A stretch of 64,000 nucleotides of DNA from Opitutia bacterium UBA4506 (GTDB taxonomy: Bacteria > Verrucomicrobiota > Verrucomicrobiia > Opitutales > Puniceicoccaceae). Where the stretch lies: NCBI GenBank assembly GCA_002388665.1, contig DGMY01000085.1, positions 1 to 64,000 of the forward strand, given 5' to 3'. The notes under the pieces are model-generated. The model saw only the letters and a list, made by a program, of their open reading frames with translations. It had not been told where the DNA came from and did no database searches. Shown here piece by piece: positions 44,884 through 53,918 of this stretch. How positions within the stretch are numbered: the stretch's first letter is position 1; every line of letters starts with the position of its first letter. The translations under genes and the position numbers were made by a program.

Positions 44884-45486
44884 CTACCACACCCAAAATC
44901 CCTGCGCTCCCTTGATCGCCCAGACAGAAAAATTGGAGACGCCATGAGCCACAAAGCACGGCAGCAGCGAACGGGAGCGGTTCCCGATCCCGAACCGGAC
45001 CGTGTAGAACCAGAGACTGTTCGCGAAGACAAACAACGTGCTGAACATCCCCTTGGCAGTCCATTCAAAGGAGAGGGTCCCCTCTTCCCATGACCAGAGG
45101 TAGGGATGAATCACCGCGAAAAGGAATGAAAATCCTAAAACGCTCCCGATCAACCAGCCCCGACCCTTGTGATCGACGACCAAATAGCCCCGAAATACAA
45201 TCTCCTCGATGACGGCGGCGGCGAGGACCGGTATAATTGCGATGACGGCCATCTCCGATTGTTCTTCCGTGAGACCCAGACCGTACTCTACGCCGGTTTC
45301 GAGAAGCGTTAAAACCAATCCCCCGATTCCGGCGATAATCAAAACCCGCAACGGAGCCCAACTGGCCCCGGGAAAGCCCCCCGTTCGCTGTGAGCGACAA
45401 TCCGATGCCCACATATAGAGAAGCACCAAAGCGATACCACCGTAGATCGCTCCACCCATCCAACCATCGGACTCAAGAAAACTCAT
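44884..45486 (-). CDS. CPBP family intramembrane glutamic/metallo-protease
   Basis: A 200-residue membrane protein with the CPBP (Abi) motifs: E94-E95-x3-R99 in EEIVFRGYL, F-x3-H127 in FAVIHPYLW, and H181-x3-N185 in AHGVSNF. Family members cleave prenylated or membrane substrates and some act in self-immunity to bacteriocins. Several transmembrane helices are visible. No bacteriocin-like gene lies nearby, so its role is open. The 192 bp between it and marC hold no clear gene. Confidence 0.83.
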   Translation of the reverse strand: MSFLESDGWMGGAIYGGIALVLLYMWASDCRSQRTGGFPGASWAPLRVLIIAGIGGLVLTLLETGVEYGLGLTEEQSEMAVIAIIPVLAAAVIEEIVFRGYLVVDHKGRGWLIGSVLGFSFLFAVIHPYLWSWEEGTLSFEWTAKGMFSTLFVFANSLWFYTVRFGIGNRSRSLLPCFVAHGVSNFSVWAIKGAQGFWVW

Positions 45487-45578
45487 GGGAGGAGTGAAGA
45501 TCGCGTTCCGAGGAAAGAAAAGACTTTTCGGGAGAGGCTGCGCTTTGGATTTGCCAGTGGCGCAAGGAGGAACATGCT

Positions 45579-45944
45579 TTGAAGAACGTCTCTATGTTCC
45601 AAGTAAATTTCAGCGAACAAAGCATCCGCCAATTAGATGAACTGGATAAGTTCGTCCAGATGGGTTTGGTCGAACAGATCAGCTCCCTCACCGCGGAAAG
45701 CCTTAAACACCTCGATGACACCCTCGGTCGATTCCATCGCAATGGACATACGCTCTACCGACTACGCGCCGGAGACTACCGCCTCTATTTCGAGCGAAAC
45801 GAGGGGACCCTATTCTGTCACTACGTGTTGCATAAGAACACGTTAACCGATTTTGTGTACCGCTTCAAGCTACCGATATCCGAGGAGCAAATGCTGGAGC
45901 AACACGACTCATTTTGGAAATATTTGGACACATTGAAGAAATGA
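45579..45944 (+). CDS. RelE/ParE-like toxin-fold protein
   Basis: A 121-residue protein with the RelE/ParE core: FSEQSIRQLDELDKF, then HRNGHTLYRLRAGDYRLYFERN (the Y-R-L-R-x-G-x-Y-R motif) and FCHYVLHKNTLTDFV. A C-terminal helix of about 30 residues follows. The start is set by AAGGAGG at 45564-45570, 8 bases before a TTG at 45579; the first ATG (45594) is too far. No antitoxin gene is visible on either side, so it may be an orphan or have lost toxicity. It lies just left of the candidate origin. Confidence 0.7.
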   Translation: MKNVSMFQVNFSEQSIRQLDELDKFVQMGLVEQISSLTAESLKHLDDTLGRFHRNGHTLYRLRAGDYRLYFERNEGTLFCHYVLHKNTLTDFVYRFKLPISEEQMLEQHDSFWKYLDTLKK

Positions 45945-45949
45945 GGGGC

Positions 45950-46218
45950 CCAATTGTGAATAAGTTCGGAATAACCTTGTGGGTAAAACCGGAAGCTTTG
46001 CTGACAAATCAAACTTGTTCCCAAAGCGCCCGAAAGATTCGCGGCAGTCTCACTGAGTTTTTCCGTGTTCTCAGGCACCTCAAGAATATCCATATCAATC
46101 ACTTGAAGACTTGTTCACTCTATTCCCAGACCATAATAATAAGAATAGAGAACTATTTATTTTCTTCCTATTATTCCCCTGATTCGTTTTCTTCCGTTCT
46201 TTCAACACCAGCCAGACC
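45950..46218. other. oriC: Candidate chromosomal replication origin (oriC)
   Basis: This 269-bp noncoding stretch ends at dnaN. A full match to the DnaA box TTATnCACA lies on the minus strand at 45955-45963, and a one-mismatch box (TTACCCACA) at 45978-45986. Weaker two-mismatch sites are near 46086 and 46111. An AT-rich stretch at about 46131-46180 could unwind. The plus strand is C-rich on the left side of this point and G-rich on the right, as expected at an origin. dnaA is not in the window. Confidence 0.6.
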
Positions 46219-47349
46219 ATGAAATTTAAAGTAAACCGAGACCACTTCAGCAATGGATTGAATCAGGTGCTCAACGTAGTCAGCACCCGCCCGACCATGC
46301 CCATATTGCGAAATGTTCTGGTGGAAGCGTCGAACGGGGTTGTCACCTTCAAGACGACAAACCTGGACTTGGCGATCCGCTGCTCGATTAAGGCAGAGGT
46401 CGAGGAGGAGGGCGGTCTGACTCTCCCAGTGCGAAAACTCGCCTCCATCGTTCGCGAGCTGCCAAACTTGGAAGTCTTTGTCGAAACCGACTCCAAACCG
46501 TCGGCGAAAATCAAAAGCGGGGGATCGAAGTATCAGATCGTGGGAATCGGGGCCGATGAGTTCCCTCCCCTGCCCACCTTTGACGATCAGCACGAGTTCA
46601 CCCTGCCACAGGAGGAAGTTTCCTCCATGCTGCGTAGCGTCTCGTACGCTCAGTCTTCCGACGAAACTCGCTACATCCTGAACGGGGTCTTCTTCAACTT
46701 TGCAGAGGACAAGCTGAACATGGTGGCAACCGATGGTCGCCGTCTGGCGATGGTGGGGTTCGATGTCCCGGTTGAAGATGGTCAATCCGGTCATTTGATT
46801 CTGCCCGCTAAAACGGTCGCTGAGCTTGAGCGACTCCTCGGCCAAGGGGAAACGGTCAAGATCTCCTTTAACGACCGTCAGGTGGCCTTTGAGGTCGGTT
46901 TAAGCGACTCCTCGAAAGAGAGTGGCTTGGTCGAAAACCTCTATCTCGTGTCAAAGACGGTGGAAGGGCGATATCCCGACTACCAGCAAGTGATTCCAAA
47001 AGAGACCGAACACCGGGTACGGATCGAGCGGGAATTGTTGCAGGAATGTGTTCACCGTGCGGCGCTGGTCATCAGCGAAAAGAGCAACTCGGTGAAGTTG
47101 AAAATTTCGGAAAACCTCCTCGAAATCAGCGCCAGAAGCGCGGAATTTGGAGAATCTCACGAATCGATGGCGATCAAATATGAAGGGCCTGAGGTCCAGA
47201 TCGCTTTCAATCCGCAGTTCCTTCTCGATCCGCTCAAAGCGGTGCATCAGGATGAGGTTTACCTCGAATTCAAGGACGAGCTGAGCCCGGGTGTCTTCAA
47301 GACACTTGAGAATTTCCTCTGCGTGGTGATGCCGTTGCGCCTGAATTGA
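46219..47349 (+). CDS. dnaN: DNA polymerase III subunit beta (sliding clamp)
   Basis: Ring-shaped processivity clamp for replication. At 376 residues it has three clamp domains, with typical stretches STRPTMPILRNVLVEA, FPPLPTF, DETRYILNGVFF, LNMVATDGRRLAMV, VEGRYPDYQQVIP and the C-terminal VVMPLRL. It lies directly right of the candidate oriC, without dnaA. The following membrane protein gene starts 60 bp later on the same strand. Confidence 0.97.
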   Translation: MKFKVNRDHFSNGLNQVLNVVSTRPTMPILRNVLVEASNGVVTFKTTNLDLAIRCSIKAEVEEEGGLTLPVRKLASIVRELPNLEVFVETDSKPSAKIKSGGSKYQIVGIGADEFPPLPTFDDQHEFTLPQEEVSSMLRSVSYAQSSDETRYILNGVFFNFAEDKLNMVATDGRRLAMVGFDVPVEDGQSGHLILPAKTVAELERLLGQGETVKISFNDRQVAFEVGLSDSSKESGLVENLYLVSKTVEGRYPDYQQVIPKETEHRVRIERELLQECVHRAALVISEKSNSVKLKISENLLEISARSAEFGESHESMAIKYEGPEVQIAFNPQFLLDPLKAVHQDEVYLEFKDELSPGVFKTLENFLCVVMPLRLN

Positions 47350-47409
47350 GTAAGCGGAAAGAACAGAATTGTACCACAGGCTTGGAAGCAAGCCGGGGAC
47401 AGCCGAGCG

Positions 47410-48300
47410 ATGAGTAACGTTATCGCCGGATATCTGGTGATGGGGTTAGCTGCGGCGCTGTTCTGGGTGTCGTATCGAGTCCGCCAGGCTCCGACTTTCC
47501 GATTGGTGCTGCTCAACCGATGGTTGCGGTGGGGTCTTTTCGGCGTGGGTATGGCATATCTGGTTCGGGATTGGGGAGGATCTTATCGACCCTACTGGGC
47601 ACTGGCTCCGACGTTTCTGCTGATTTGGATGTTGGTGGAAAGCGTTTACACCTGGCTGGCTGTTCGAGCGTTGAGCTTGAGCAGTTTACCGGTTTTCCCC
47701 TCCTATCGCGGCGGGGTTCCCGAGGTAAATTGGCCGGTGGAACCCAGGTTTTTGAAGGTGAAAGAAGAGATTCGTTCACTCGGTTTCACCGTCCGTGAGA
47801 AAATGCGGGCCGAGTTGGGAGAATACATGACCCTGACTTCGGTTATTTATGCCGACGAGGAGAACAAAACCCGCCTTCAGGTTATTTTTGTTCCCCGCCC
47901 GAATAGCCGCCCGGCCCTGTTTTTCATTTTTACGAGCAAATCCGAGTCTGAACGCTGGGGAACGGAGAATGTGTGGCTTCCGTTTGGCGGTGTGGTCCCC
48001 CGGAGTTGGCATATTGATCGGAAACCGTTCTGCACCTCCCCGGCGAAATTATTGCAGCGTCACCGCCGAAAAATTGAGAAGGCCGGCGAGGAGTTGGTCT
48101 CTTTTGACGATCAGTGGGTGGATGAACTCAATGAGGAGCAGGACACCCTGGATCGCGTGAGTACCGAAGAGGGAATTCTCTTCTCGCGGCGCCACCGGCC
48201 GGAGTACGGCAAATTGACCGGTGATGGGCGCTACCGGGTTTGGAAACAAATCCTGTTGCTCAACTTTTTTGGCTGTGTAGGGCGAAGGGATCTGGGATGA
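47410..48300 (+). CDS. Membrane protein of unknown function
   Basis: A 296-residue protein with about three N-terminal hydrophobic segments (IAGYLVMGLAAALFWVSY, LRWGLFGVGMAYLV, WALAPTFLLIWMLVESVYTW) and a soluble C-terminal part from about residue 100. The soluble part has LQVIFVPRPNSRPALFFIF and a basic/acidic helix region. I do not recognise a family. Its stop overlaps the hisC start by ATGA, so the two are translated together. Confidence 0.6.
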   Translation: MSNVIAGYLVMGLAAALFWVSYRVRQAPTFRLVLLNRWLRWGLFGVGMAYLVRDWGGSYRPYWALAPTFLLIWMLVESVYTWLAVRALSLSSLPVFPSYRGGVPEVNWPVEPRFLKVKEEIRSLGFTVREKMRAELGEYMTLTSVIYADEENKTRLQVIFVPRPNSRPALFFIFTSKSESERWGTENVWLPFGGVVPRSWHIDRKPFCTSPAKLLQRHRRKIEKAGEELVSFDDQWVDELNEEQDTLDRVSTEEGILFSRRHRPEYGKLTGDGRYRVWKQILLLNFFGCVGRRDLG

Positions 48301-49397
48301 CGGAAGGAAGTTGGCCAGACCCCAAAATTCAAGCCTGCCCGATTTATGAACCTGGACTGCCGATCGAAACAGTGGCCAGGGATCTGGGCTTGGAACCGTC
48401 AAAGATCGTAAAATTGGCGTCCAATGAGAACCCGCTGGGCCCCTCCCCTCGTGCGATGGAGGCCGTGGTGGGTACGCTCAACCGCCTTCACGACTACCCC
48501 GACGGAGGCACGTGGCGTTTCCGCGAACTGCTCGGCGAGAAGCTCGGGCTCGACCCGCTTCAAATTCTTCCCGGCAACGGTTCGAATGAGATTTTGGAGA
48601 TGCTGGCCACGGCCTACTTGAAACCGGGTGAAAATGCGGTTTTCGGCGAGTATGGTTTTGTGGTGTACCGTTTGGCGACGCTGCACGCGAAAGCTGAGAT
48701 GCGAGTCGCTCCCATGCCAAATCTGGCTCACGACCTCTCGATCCTGCGAAAGCAAATCGACGATCAGACGCGGATTGTCTTTTTGGCGAGTCCGAATAAT
48801 CCGACCGGTGATTCACTCAAAGCCGAAGAGATAATCGAGTTCGCACGGAGCTTGCCGGAACACGTTCTATTTTGCTTCGACGAAGCGTATGCGGAATACG
48901 CGACGAACCCGGTGGATTTGCGTCCACTCATCGCAGAGGGGCGGCGGATCGTTTGTGTGCGCACGTTTTCCAAGATACACGGGTTGGCCGGTCTGCGTGT
49001 GGGCTATGCGTATTCCAATCCAGAGGTGATTGCGAACCTGCAGCGAGTGCGCCAGCCGTTCAACGTGAGCTCTGTCGCTCAGGCCGGTGCGATCGGGGCC
49101 TTGAAGGACGAGGAACATCAACGGAAGACGCGGGAGCTCAATTTGGAGTCCCTGGACTATTTGGAACGGTCGATGCTGGACCTAGGTGTGTGGGTCAGGC
49201 GAAGTGAAGCTAATTTTGTTCTCCTTGAGGTATCCTCGGGAGCGGATTGTTTCGACGCATTGTTGCGCGAAGGCGTGATCGTCCGTCCGCTCGGCGGATA
49301 TGGACTGCCGCGGCACATTCGCGTATCGACAGGAACTATGGAGCAGAATCGTTTGTTTGTGGACCTCTTCACTCGCTGGCTGGAGGCAAAATCGTGA
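48297..49397 (+). CDS. hisC: Histidinol-phosphate aminotransferase
   Basis: PLP enzyme that makes histidinol phosphate in histidine synthesis, 366 residues. It has KLASNENPLGPSP near the start, LPGNGSNEILEM, FLASPNNPTGD, and the PLP-lysine motif FSKIHGLAGLRVGY near residue 225. The C-terminal arginine region RHIRVSTGTMEQN is also present. I chose the ATG at 48297, which overlaps the previous stop by ATGA; an upstream frame from 48240 is not family-like. No other his genes are here. It overlaps the next gene by GTGA. Confidence 0.92.
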   Translation: MTEGSWPDPKIQACPIYEPGLPIETVARDLGLEPSKIVKLASNENPLGPSPRAMEAVVGTLNRLHDYPDGGTWRFRELLGEKLGLDPLQILPGNGSNEILEMLATAYLKPGENAVFGEYGFVVYRLATLHAKAEMRVAPMPNLAHDLSILRKQIDDQTRIVFLASPNNPTGDSLKAEEIIEFARSLPEHVLFCFDEAYAEYATNPVDLRPLIAEGRRIVCVRTFSKIHGLAGLRVGYAYSNPEVIANLQRVRQPFNVSSVAQAGAIGALKDEEHQRKTRELNLESLDYLERSMLDLGVWVRRSEANFVLLEVSSGADCFDALLREGVIVRPLGGYGLPRHIRVSTGTMEQNRLFVDLFTRWLEAKS

Positions 49398-50698
49398 TCA
49401 TCAATTCGATAGCGCTCATTCTGCTCCTCATCGTATACGCTCATTTTGTAGCGGTAGAATTTTCACTCGTACGAATTCGTTATTCGCACATAACACCGGA
49501 GACCTACGAACGGCTGATCCGTCCGCGTTTGATTCGTTGGTTGGTGCAGGATCCGGATCGGACTGCGCGGGCCCTCCGGTTTGGTAGAGTTCTACTGATC
49601 TTGTTTTGGAGCGGTGCATTTTTCACTCTTTCCGAGCCGATCTGGAGAGGGTCTCTCTCCAGTATGGGACCGTTTATTGGTTCCATCGTCTATCTGTCTT
49701 ACTGCTTCTTTTCGGTCTCACTTTTCTATGTCCTGGCCGAGCTATTGCCAAGGGCACTGGCGATCCGAAGTCCCGAGAAAATTTTGCGTCGAATCGGTAG
49801 TATTCTGGCGATCTTTCTGGTGCTGCTGTTGCCGGCGTTGTGGTTGATCGGGAAGATCAAAGAAAAGGTCTACCGACTCTTGCAGCTCAATCTGGATAAT
49901 GATCTGAACCCTCTGGATATTGAGGTTCAACTCCGGGCGATGGGTGAAGATCACGTCGTTCTCGCACCGGTGGTCCGCAAGATCATTGATAAAGCGATCC
50001 TGATGCCTGAGCTGGAGGTATCCGATGTACTGCTACCCCGCAACCAAGTGCACTGGATCGACCTCTACGAGGACCCTCGAAAGAGTCTGAACCTAGCTCG
50101 AAAGACGGGCCATACCCGCTTCCCGCTGTGTGAGGGAGATTTGGACCGGTGTCTCGGAATCATTCACATCAAGGACATCTTTCGGAATCCCGCCCCGGAC
50201 GATAAACTTGATTTCCGAAAGATTCGCCGTCCGATCGCAACTCTCGGCCTGGAAGAAAAGCTGATGGATGCGCTTCAGCGTTTACTGAGGTTGAAAGTCC
50301 ACATGGCGCTGGTCGTCGACGAGTTCGGAGGTGCGGTTGGAGTCGTGACTCTGGAGCGGATTATTGAAGAACTGGTCGGAGAGATTCAGGACGAGTTCGA
50401 CATGGAGGATGAAGAGATCGTATCACTCGGATTGAACCGGTACACGGTCGCTGGGCTGACTCCTATCCACGAGCTGGAGGAACGGCTCGATGTGGAACTG
50501 GGCCGCGATGATGTTTCTACGTTTTCTGGATTGATCACTTCCGAGCTGGGTCGAATCCCCGAGAAAGGCGAGAGTTTGGAGTACGGCACACTGTCGATCC
50601 AGGTAACCGAGGTCGACGAGAAGCGTATCATCGGTACCGAGGTTGAGGTCGTACCCGACCAAAAAGAGGAAGACGATTCGGGCGAGTCCGCTTCGTAG
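49394..50698 (+). CDS. CNNM/CBS-domain membrane protein (HlyC/CorC family)
   Basis: A 434-residue protein. The N-terminal part is a DUF21/CNNM transmembrane domain (IALILLLIVYAHFVAVEFSLVRIR and later hydrophobic runs to about residue 160). A CBS pair follows (VSDVLLPRNQVHWIDL, TRFPLCEGDLDRCLGIIHIKDIF, HMALVVDEFGGAVGVVTLERIIEELVGEIQDEFD), then a CorC_HlyC domain. The family is linked to magnesium or cobalt efflux. The start is a GTG at 49394 in a GTGA overlap with hisC. It is the last gene of the dnaN-side plus-strand run. Confidence 0.87.
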   Translation: MIINSIALILLLIVYAHFVAVEFSLVRIRYSHITPETYERLIRPRLIRWLVQDPDRTARALRFGRVLLILFWSGAFFTLSEPIWRGSLSSMGPFIGSIVYLSYCFFSVSLFYVLAELLPRALAIRSPEKILRRIGSILAIFLVLLLPALWLIGKIKEKVYRLLQLNLDNDLNPLDIEVQLRAMGEDHVVLAPVVRKIIDKAILMPELEVSDVLLPRNQVHWIDLYEDPRKSLNLARKTGHTRFPLCEGDLDRCLGIIHIKDIFRNPAPDDKLDFRKIRRPIATLGLEEKLMDALQRLLRLKVHMALVVDEFGGAVGVVTLERIIEELVGEIQDEFDMEDEEIVSLGLNRYTVAGLTPIHELEERLDVELGRDDVSTFSGLITSELGRIPEKGESLEYGTLSIQVTEVDEKRIIGTEVEVVPDQKEEDDSGESAS

Positions 50699-50968
50699 CG
50701 CTTTCTCTCTGAGATCAGACAAAGGAGAAGTGCGAACTCAGGTTCTCGCAATCGGATCGGCTTCGGGATGCCGTTCTGGCATATGGAGGATGGAATCGAG
50801 AGGTCTTTGCGCGAGCCCGAGAGAAACGGACGATCAAGCGGTGATTTTACCTTCGAGTCGCTGCCCACTTCTTCGTGAGATACCTCCAGGTAGCCAGAGA
50901 ATCTGATTCCAAAGGCCGGACTCTACTCGCACTGAGGAGGAGTCCGGATCAGTGAATCCCGCTCGAGC

Positions 50969-52609
50969 TCAGCTCGGCCGGACGATGAGTTCTTCGATAC
51001 GGGAAAGAAGGATCTCGCGATCACCCAGGAACAAGTGTCGATCGCTTCCCAGCTCAAGATAGGCTTGAAAGAGGACGGTTTGATCCGGGACACGCATCCG
51101 GAGAAGATCGCGGAGGTGGTTCACGAAATCGCGATCTCGACCGAGCTCGATGTCATTGAGAACGAGTGCGGAAAGGACCGGCTGATCCTCCGAGTTGCGG
51201 GAATAGCTCTCGGTAAGGATTTGGTGAGCGATTTCAGGGCTACCCAGTTCGGTAAACATACGAGCCACCGCGATGTGGGTCTTGGGACGAATGCGATCTG
51301 ATTTGAGAAACTCGCGGACAAAAATTTCCGAGTCGAGAGTGCGTCCCTGTCCCTGTAGAGCGAGCGCGCGGAAACCATTCTCGAGGGCTTGGAGGGGTCC
51401 CAACCAATCGGGACGTTCTTCTCGTAGCTGATCTGAGAATTGGATCGCCGCTTCGTATTCCCCGCCGCGAACGAGTGACTCCTGAAGAAGGAGTGTATAC
51501 GGGGCAATTTGTAAATCGGCTTCCAGGGCCTTGTCGTAAGCGATTCGAGCGATATCTGTTCTCCCCGTGGCGGCGGCGAATTGAGCCAGAGGTAAAACCG
51601 TCTGCTCTACGGGATACGAGTTGAGAATTTCCTGAACGCTCGGGTAAATCAGATCTTGATCCCCGACGGCGTCGATGGAGTAGAGGAGATCGATATTGGG
51701 TCCAACCTTCTCGGGAAAGCGGATGGAGCGAAAGATGGAGTAGCGACGAATCAGATCCCATTCTTCCTGCTCGCGGTAGAAACGCATGAGGACACTGAAA
51801 ATATCGTCGCGATCGGGGTAATTGTTCAACGCTTGGTGAAGAATCGCGATCGCACGATCCCGGAGGCCCCGGTTCCAGCGAATTTGGGCTAGTAGAATCT
51901 GACCCTGTGGACTCTGCATGAGCCCGTATTGGTCGAGAAGACGTTCTGCCTCCTGGTAGTTGCCGCGATAGATGTTGGACTGGATCGCTGCAAAAGCGAT
52001 CAGTACGGTTTCCTCACTGTCCCGGGGAAGTTCGGGGAGCAGTTCTTGGGACAGCGCAACGATGCGGTCATCATATTGGTGGAGGAGGAGCATCCGGAAG
52101 AGAGGCTGTAGGTACTCCTTCTCTAGAAACTGCGGGTTTTCGTCCGATTGCTCTAAACCCGCTTCAAGAATTTCTGCAGCGATATCAGGTCGTTGGAGAC
52201 CGGATTCAAAAATCTGGGCGAGAACGAGTCGGCCTTCAGCGTTCGCTTTGGAGCGGGCGACCCCGGTTCGAAGTAAGTGAAGCGCTGAACGGACGTCTTG
52301 GTTTCGCAGGGCCTCCAATCCTTTCTCGACATGATAGTCCCCCATTTCTACCCGGTGCTCATCCATTCTGAAGGGAAGAATGAGCATCTTGGTATAGCTC
52401 ACCTCATCATAGCCGTGGCGATACTTGAAAAAATAGTAGACCCCCCCAGCGGCCGCAAACCAACCAGCGGCTAACAATAGGATTAGAGCAAGAATGATCC
52501 GGGACCACAGTATCTTCAGCCGAACCGGGCGATTCGGTTCACGGTAGATGCGACCAAATCCTAGGAGGGCGGATTCTTCGAACGAGGTTTTACGGGATTT
52601 TGATGCCAT
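50969..52609 (-). CDS. Membrane-anchored TPR protein
   Basis: A 546-residue protein with one N-terminal membrane helix near residues 33-55 (IILALILLLAAGWFAAAGGVYYFF) and a long helical-repeat (TPR) part after it. Repeats are seen in EKGLEALRNQDVRSALHLLRTGVARSKANAEGRLVLAQIFESG and later in LAQIRWNRGLRDRAIAILHQALNNYP. Such proteins often organise envelope or exopolysaccharide complexes. It is divergent from the outer-membrane barrel gene, with a 115-bp shared promoter gap. Confidence 0.72.
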   Translation of the reverse strand: MASKSRKTSFEESALLGFGRIYREPNRPVRLKILWSRIILALILLLAAGWFAAAGGVYYFFKYRHGYDEVSYTKMLILPFRMDEHRVEMGDYHVEKGLEALRNQDVRSALHLLRTGVARSKANAEGRLVLAQIFESGLQRPDIAAEILEAGLEQSDENPQFLEKEYLQPLFRMLLLHQYDDRIVALSQELLPELPRDSEETVLIAFAAIQSNIYRGNYQEAERLLDQYGLMQSPQGQILLAQIRWNRGLRDRAIAILHQALNNYPDRDDIFSVLMRFYREQEEWDLIRRYSIFRSIRFPEKVGPNIDLLYSIDAVGDQDLIYPSVQEILNSYPVEQTVLPLAQFAAATGRTDIARIAYDKALEADLQIAPYTLLLQESLVRGGEYEAAIQFSDQLREERPDWLGPLQALENGFRALALQGQGRTLDSEIFVREFLKSDRIRPKTHIAVARMFTELGSPEIAHQILTESYSRNSEDQPVLSALVLNDIELGRDRDFVNHLRDLLRMRVPDQTVLFQAYLELGSDRHLFLGDREILLSRIEELIVRPS

Positions 52610-52724
52610 ACGGGGTTTGGTTTAACCAAAATCTGTTGACGATCCTTTCGTATTTCAAGCTTTGAGAACAAGCTTGACCCGTATTTCGCTAAATTCCATA
52701 TTCAGCATCCCGTTAACATCTATT

Positions 52725-53849
52725 ATGAAAATTTCGATACTAGCTACTTTCTCAACTTTAGTTTCCACAACGGCCCTTCTCTCTTCGCCAATGTTATCAA
52801 TCGGTGAACACGCCGATTTATACGCGCAGGTTTCGGGATCCGTAGCATACACGGACAATTTAACCTTAGATGAATCAAATGAACTGGATGACTTCCGGTT
52901 TATTGTCACTCCGGGTGTTCTTTTGGAAGTGGGCCGTGGCCTCACCAATTTGAACGGTAGCCTCAGCGTTAATTACGGTTTGGTTCGCTACGCGGACAAC
53001 ACCGTATTCGACACCGAGTTGTGGAATGTCGTGGGTGATCTCAATTTCAACGGTTCACGATACACCGCCGGTGTGGTTGGTGGTTATGTTGAGAAGCAAC
53101 AGAATGAGAATGATGTTAACGCTGACAAGACTCTGATCCTCCAAAAGACCGGATTTGCCGGCGCGAATATTAAGTACACTCTCTCCGAGAAGTTCGCTTT
53201 GGGTGTGAAGGGTCGTTTCGACAACATCACTTATGACGGCGGCGACAATGTGGATCGTGATCTCTACACCGTACCAGTCGATGTCTACTACGAATTGACT
53301 CCCAAGCTCGACGCGACCGCCGGTTTCCGCTACCGCCAGACCGACGTACAAAACGGGCAGGACTCCGACGATTACTTCTACAACGTAGGTTTGACCGGTG
53401 AATTGACCGAAAAGCTCTCCACAACCTTCAAGGTTGGTTACACCACTCGTGACTTCACAGGCGGTCGTTCTTCGGAAGGTACGATGACTTTGAATTCCGC
53501 TACTACCTTCGACGCGACCGAGCGTGGAACTCTTCGCTTCTACCTCAACCGTGATTTCGTCACCGGTGGTACTGGTAACTCCATCGAGCAAACTGGTGTT
53601 CGGGTGACTTACTTCTACTTGATCTCCCCCCGCCTGACTGCTGACTTCACCGGTGGATACACTTACGGCGACTACCAAACCTCACCTCGTGAGGACAACA
53701 CTTGGCTCGGACGCTTGGGTGGTTCATACCGCTTCAACTCTCTCTGGTCGATGAATGCCTTCTACACTTTCCGGGATAATGACTCCAACACCAATGGTGC
53801 GAGTTACACTGAAAACATGGTGCAGCTCGGAGCGAATTTCCGCTACTGA
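52725..53849 (+). CDS. Outer-membrane beta-barrel protein of an EPS locus
   Basis: A 374-residue exported protein: a signal peptide (MKISILATFSTLVSTTALLSS) is followed by alternating beta-strand sequence (LNGSLSVNYGLVRYADN, RYTAGVVGGYVEKQQ, DATAGFRYRQTDVQ, LTADFTGGYTYGDYQ) and a C-terminus MVQLGANFRY that ends in an aromatic residue, as in outer-membrane barrels. It resembles BBP2-type barrels next to Wza/Wzc genes. The start is the ATG at 52725; an upstream frame from 52662 is unlikely. A terminator follows it. Confidence 0.78.
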   Translation: MKISILATFSTLVSTTALLSSPMLSIGEHADLYAQVSGSVAYTDNLTLDESNELDDFRFIVTPGVLLEVGRGLTNLNGSLSVNYGLVRYADNTVFDTELWNVVGDLNFNGSRYTAGVVGGYVEKQQNENDVNADKTLILQKTGFAGANIKYTLSEKFALGVKGRFDNITYDGGDNVDRDLYTVPVDVYYELTPKLDATAGFRYRQTDVQNGQDSDDYFYNVGLTGELTEKLSTTFKVGYTTRDFTGGRSSEGTMTLNSATTFDATERGTLRFYLNRDFVTGGTGNSIEQTGVRVTYFYLISPRLTADFTGGYTYGDYQTSPREDNTWLGRLGGSYRFNSLWSMNAFYTFRDNDSNTNGASYTENMVQLGANFRY

Positions 53850-53878
53850 TCGATTCGCAAATCCCTCTTTTTTTGATC

Positions 53879-53914
53879 GAGTCCAGCCTGTTAAAGGTTG
53901 GACTCTTTCTTTCG
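53879..53914 (+). terminator. Hairpin terminator between barrel and wza genes
   Basis: GAGTCCAGCC and GGTTGGACTC form a 10-bp stem (one G-T pair) around TGTTAAA, followed by TTTCTTTC. Since wza starts at 53919, the hairpin may only partly stop transcription, so it could lower wza-wzc relative to the barrel gene. Confidence 0.7.
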
Positions 53915-53918
53915 ATTC

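Noticed and set aside
44723..44947. 74-codon plus-strand frame with a CPQCG motif
   Set aside because: It runs antisense into the end of the CPBP protease gene, has no ribosome site and no paired second zinc motif. Judged a chance frame.
45914..46222. 102-codon plus-strand frame across the gap before dnaN
   Set aside because: It overlaps the candidate origin and the dnaN start, with an unlikely composition and no ribosome site.
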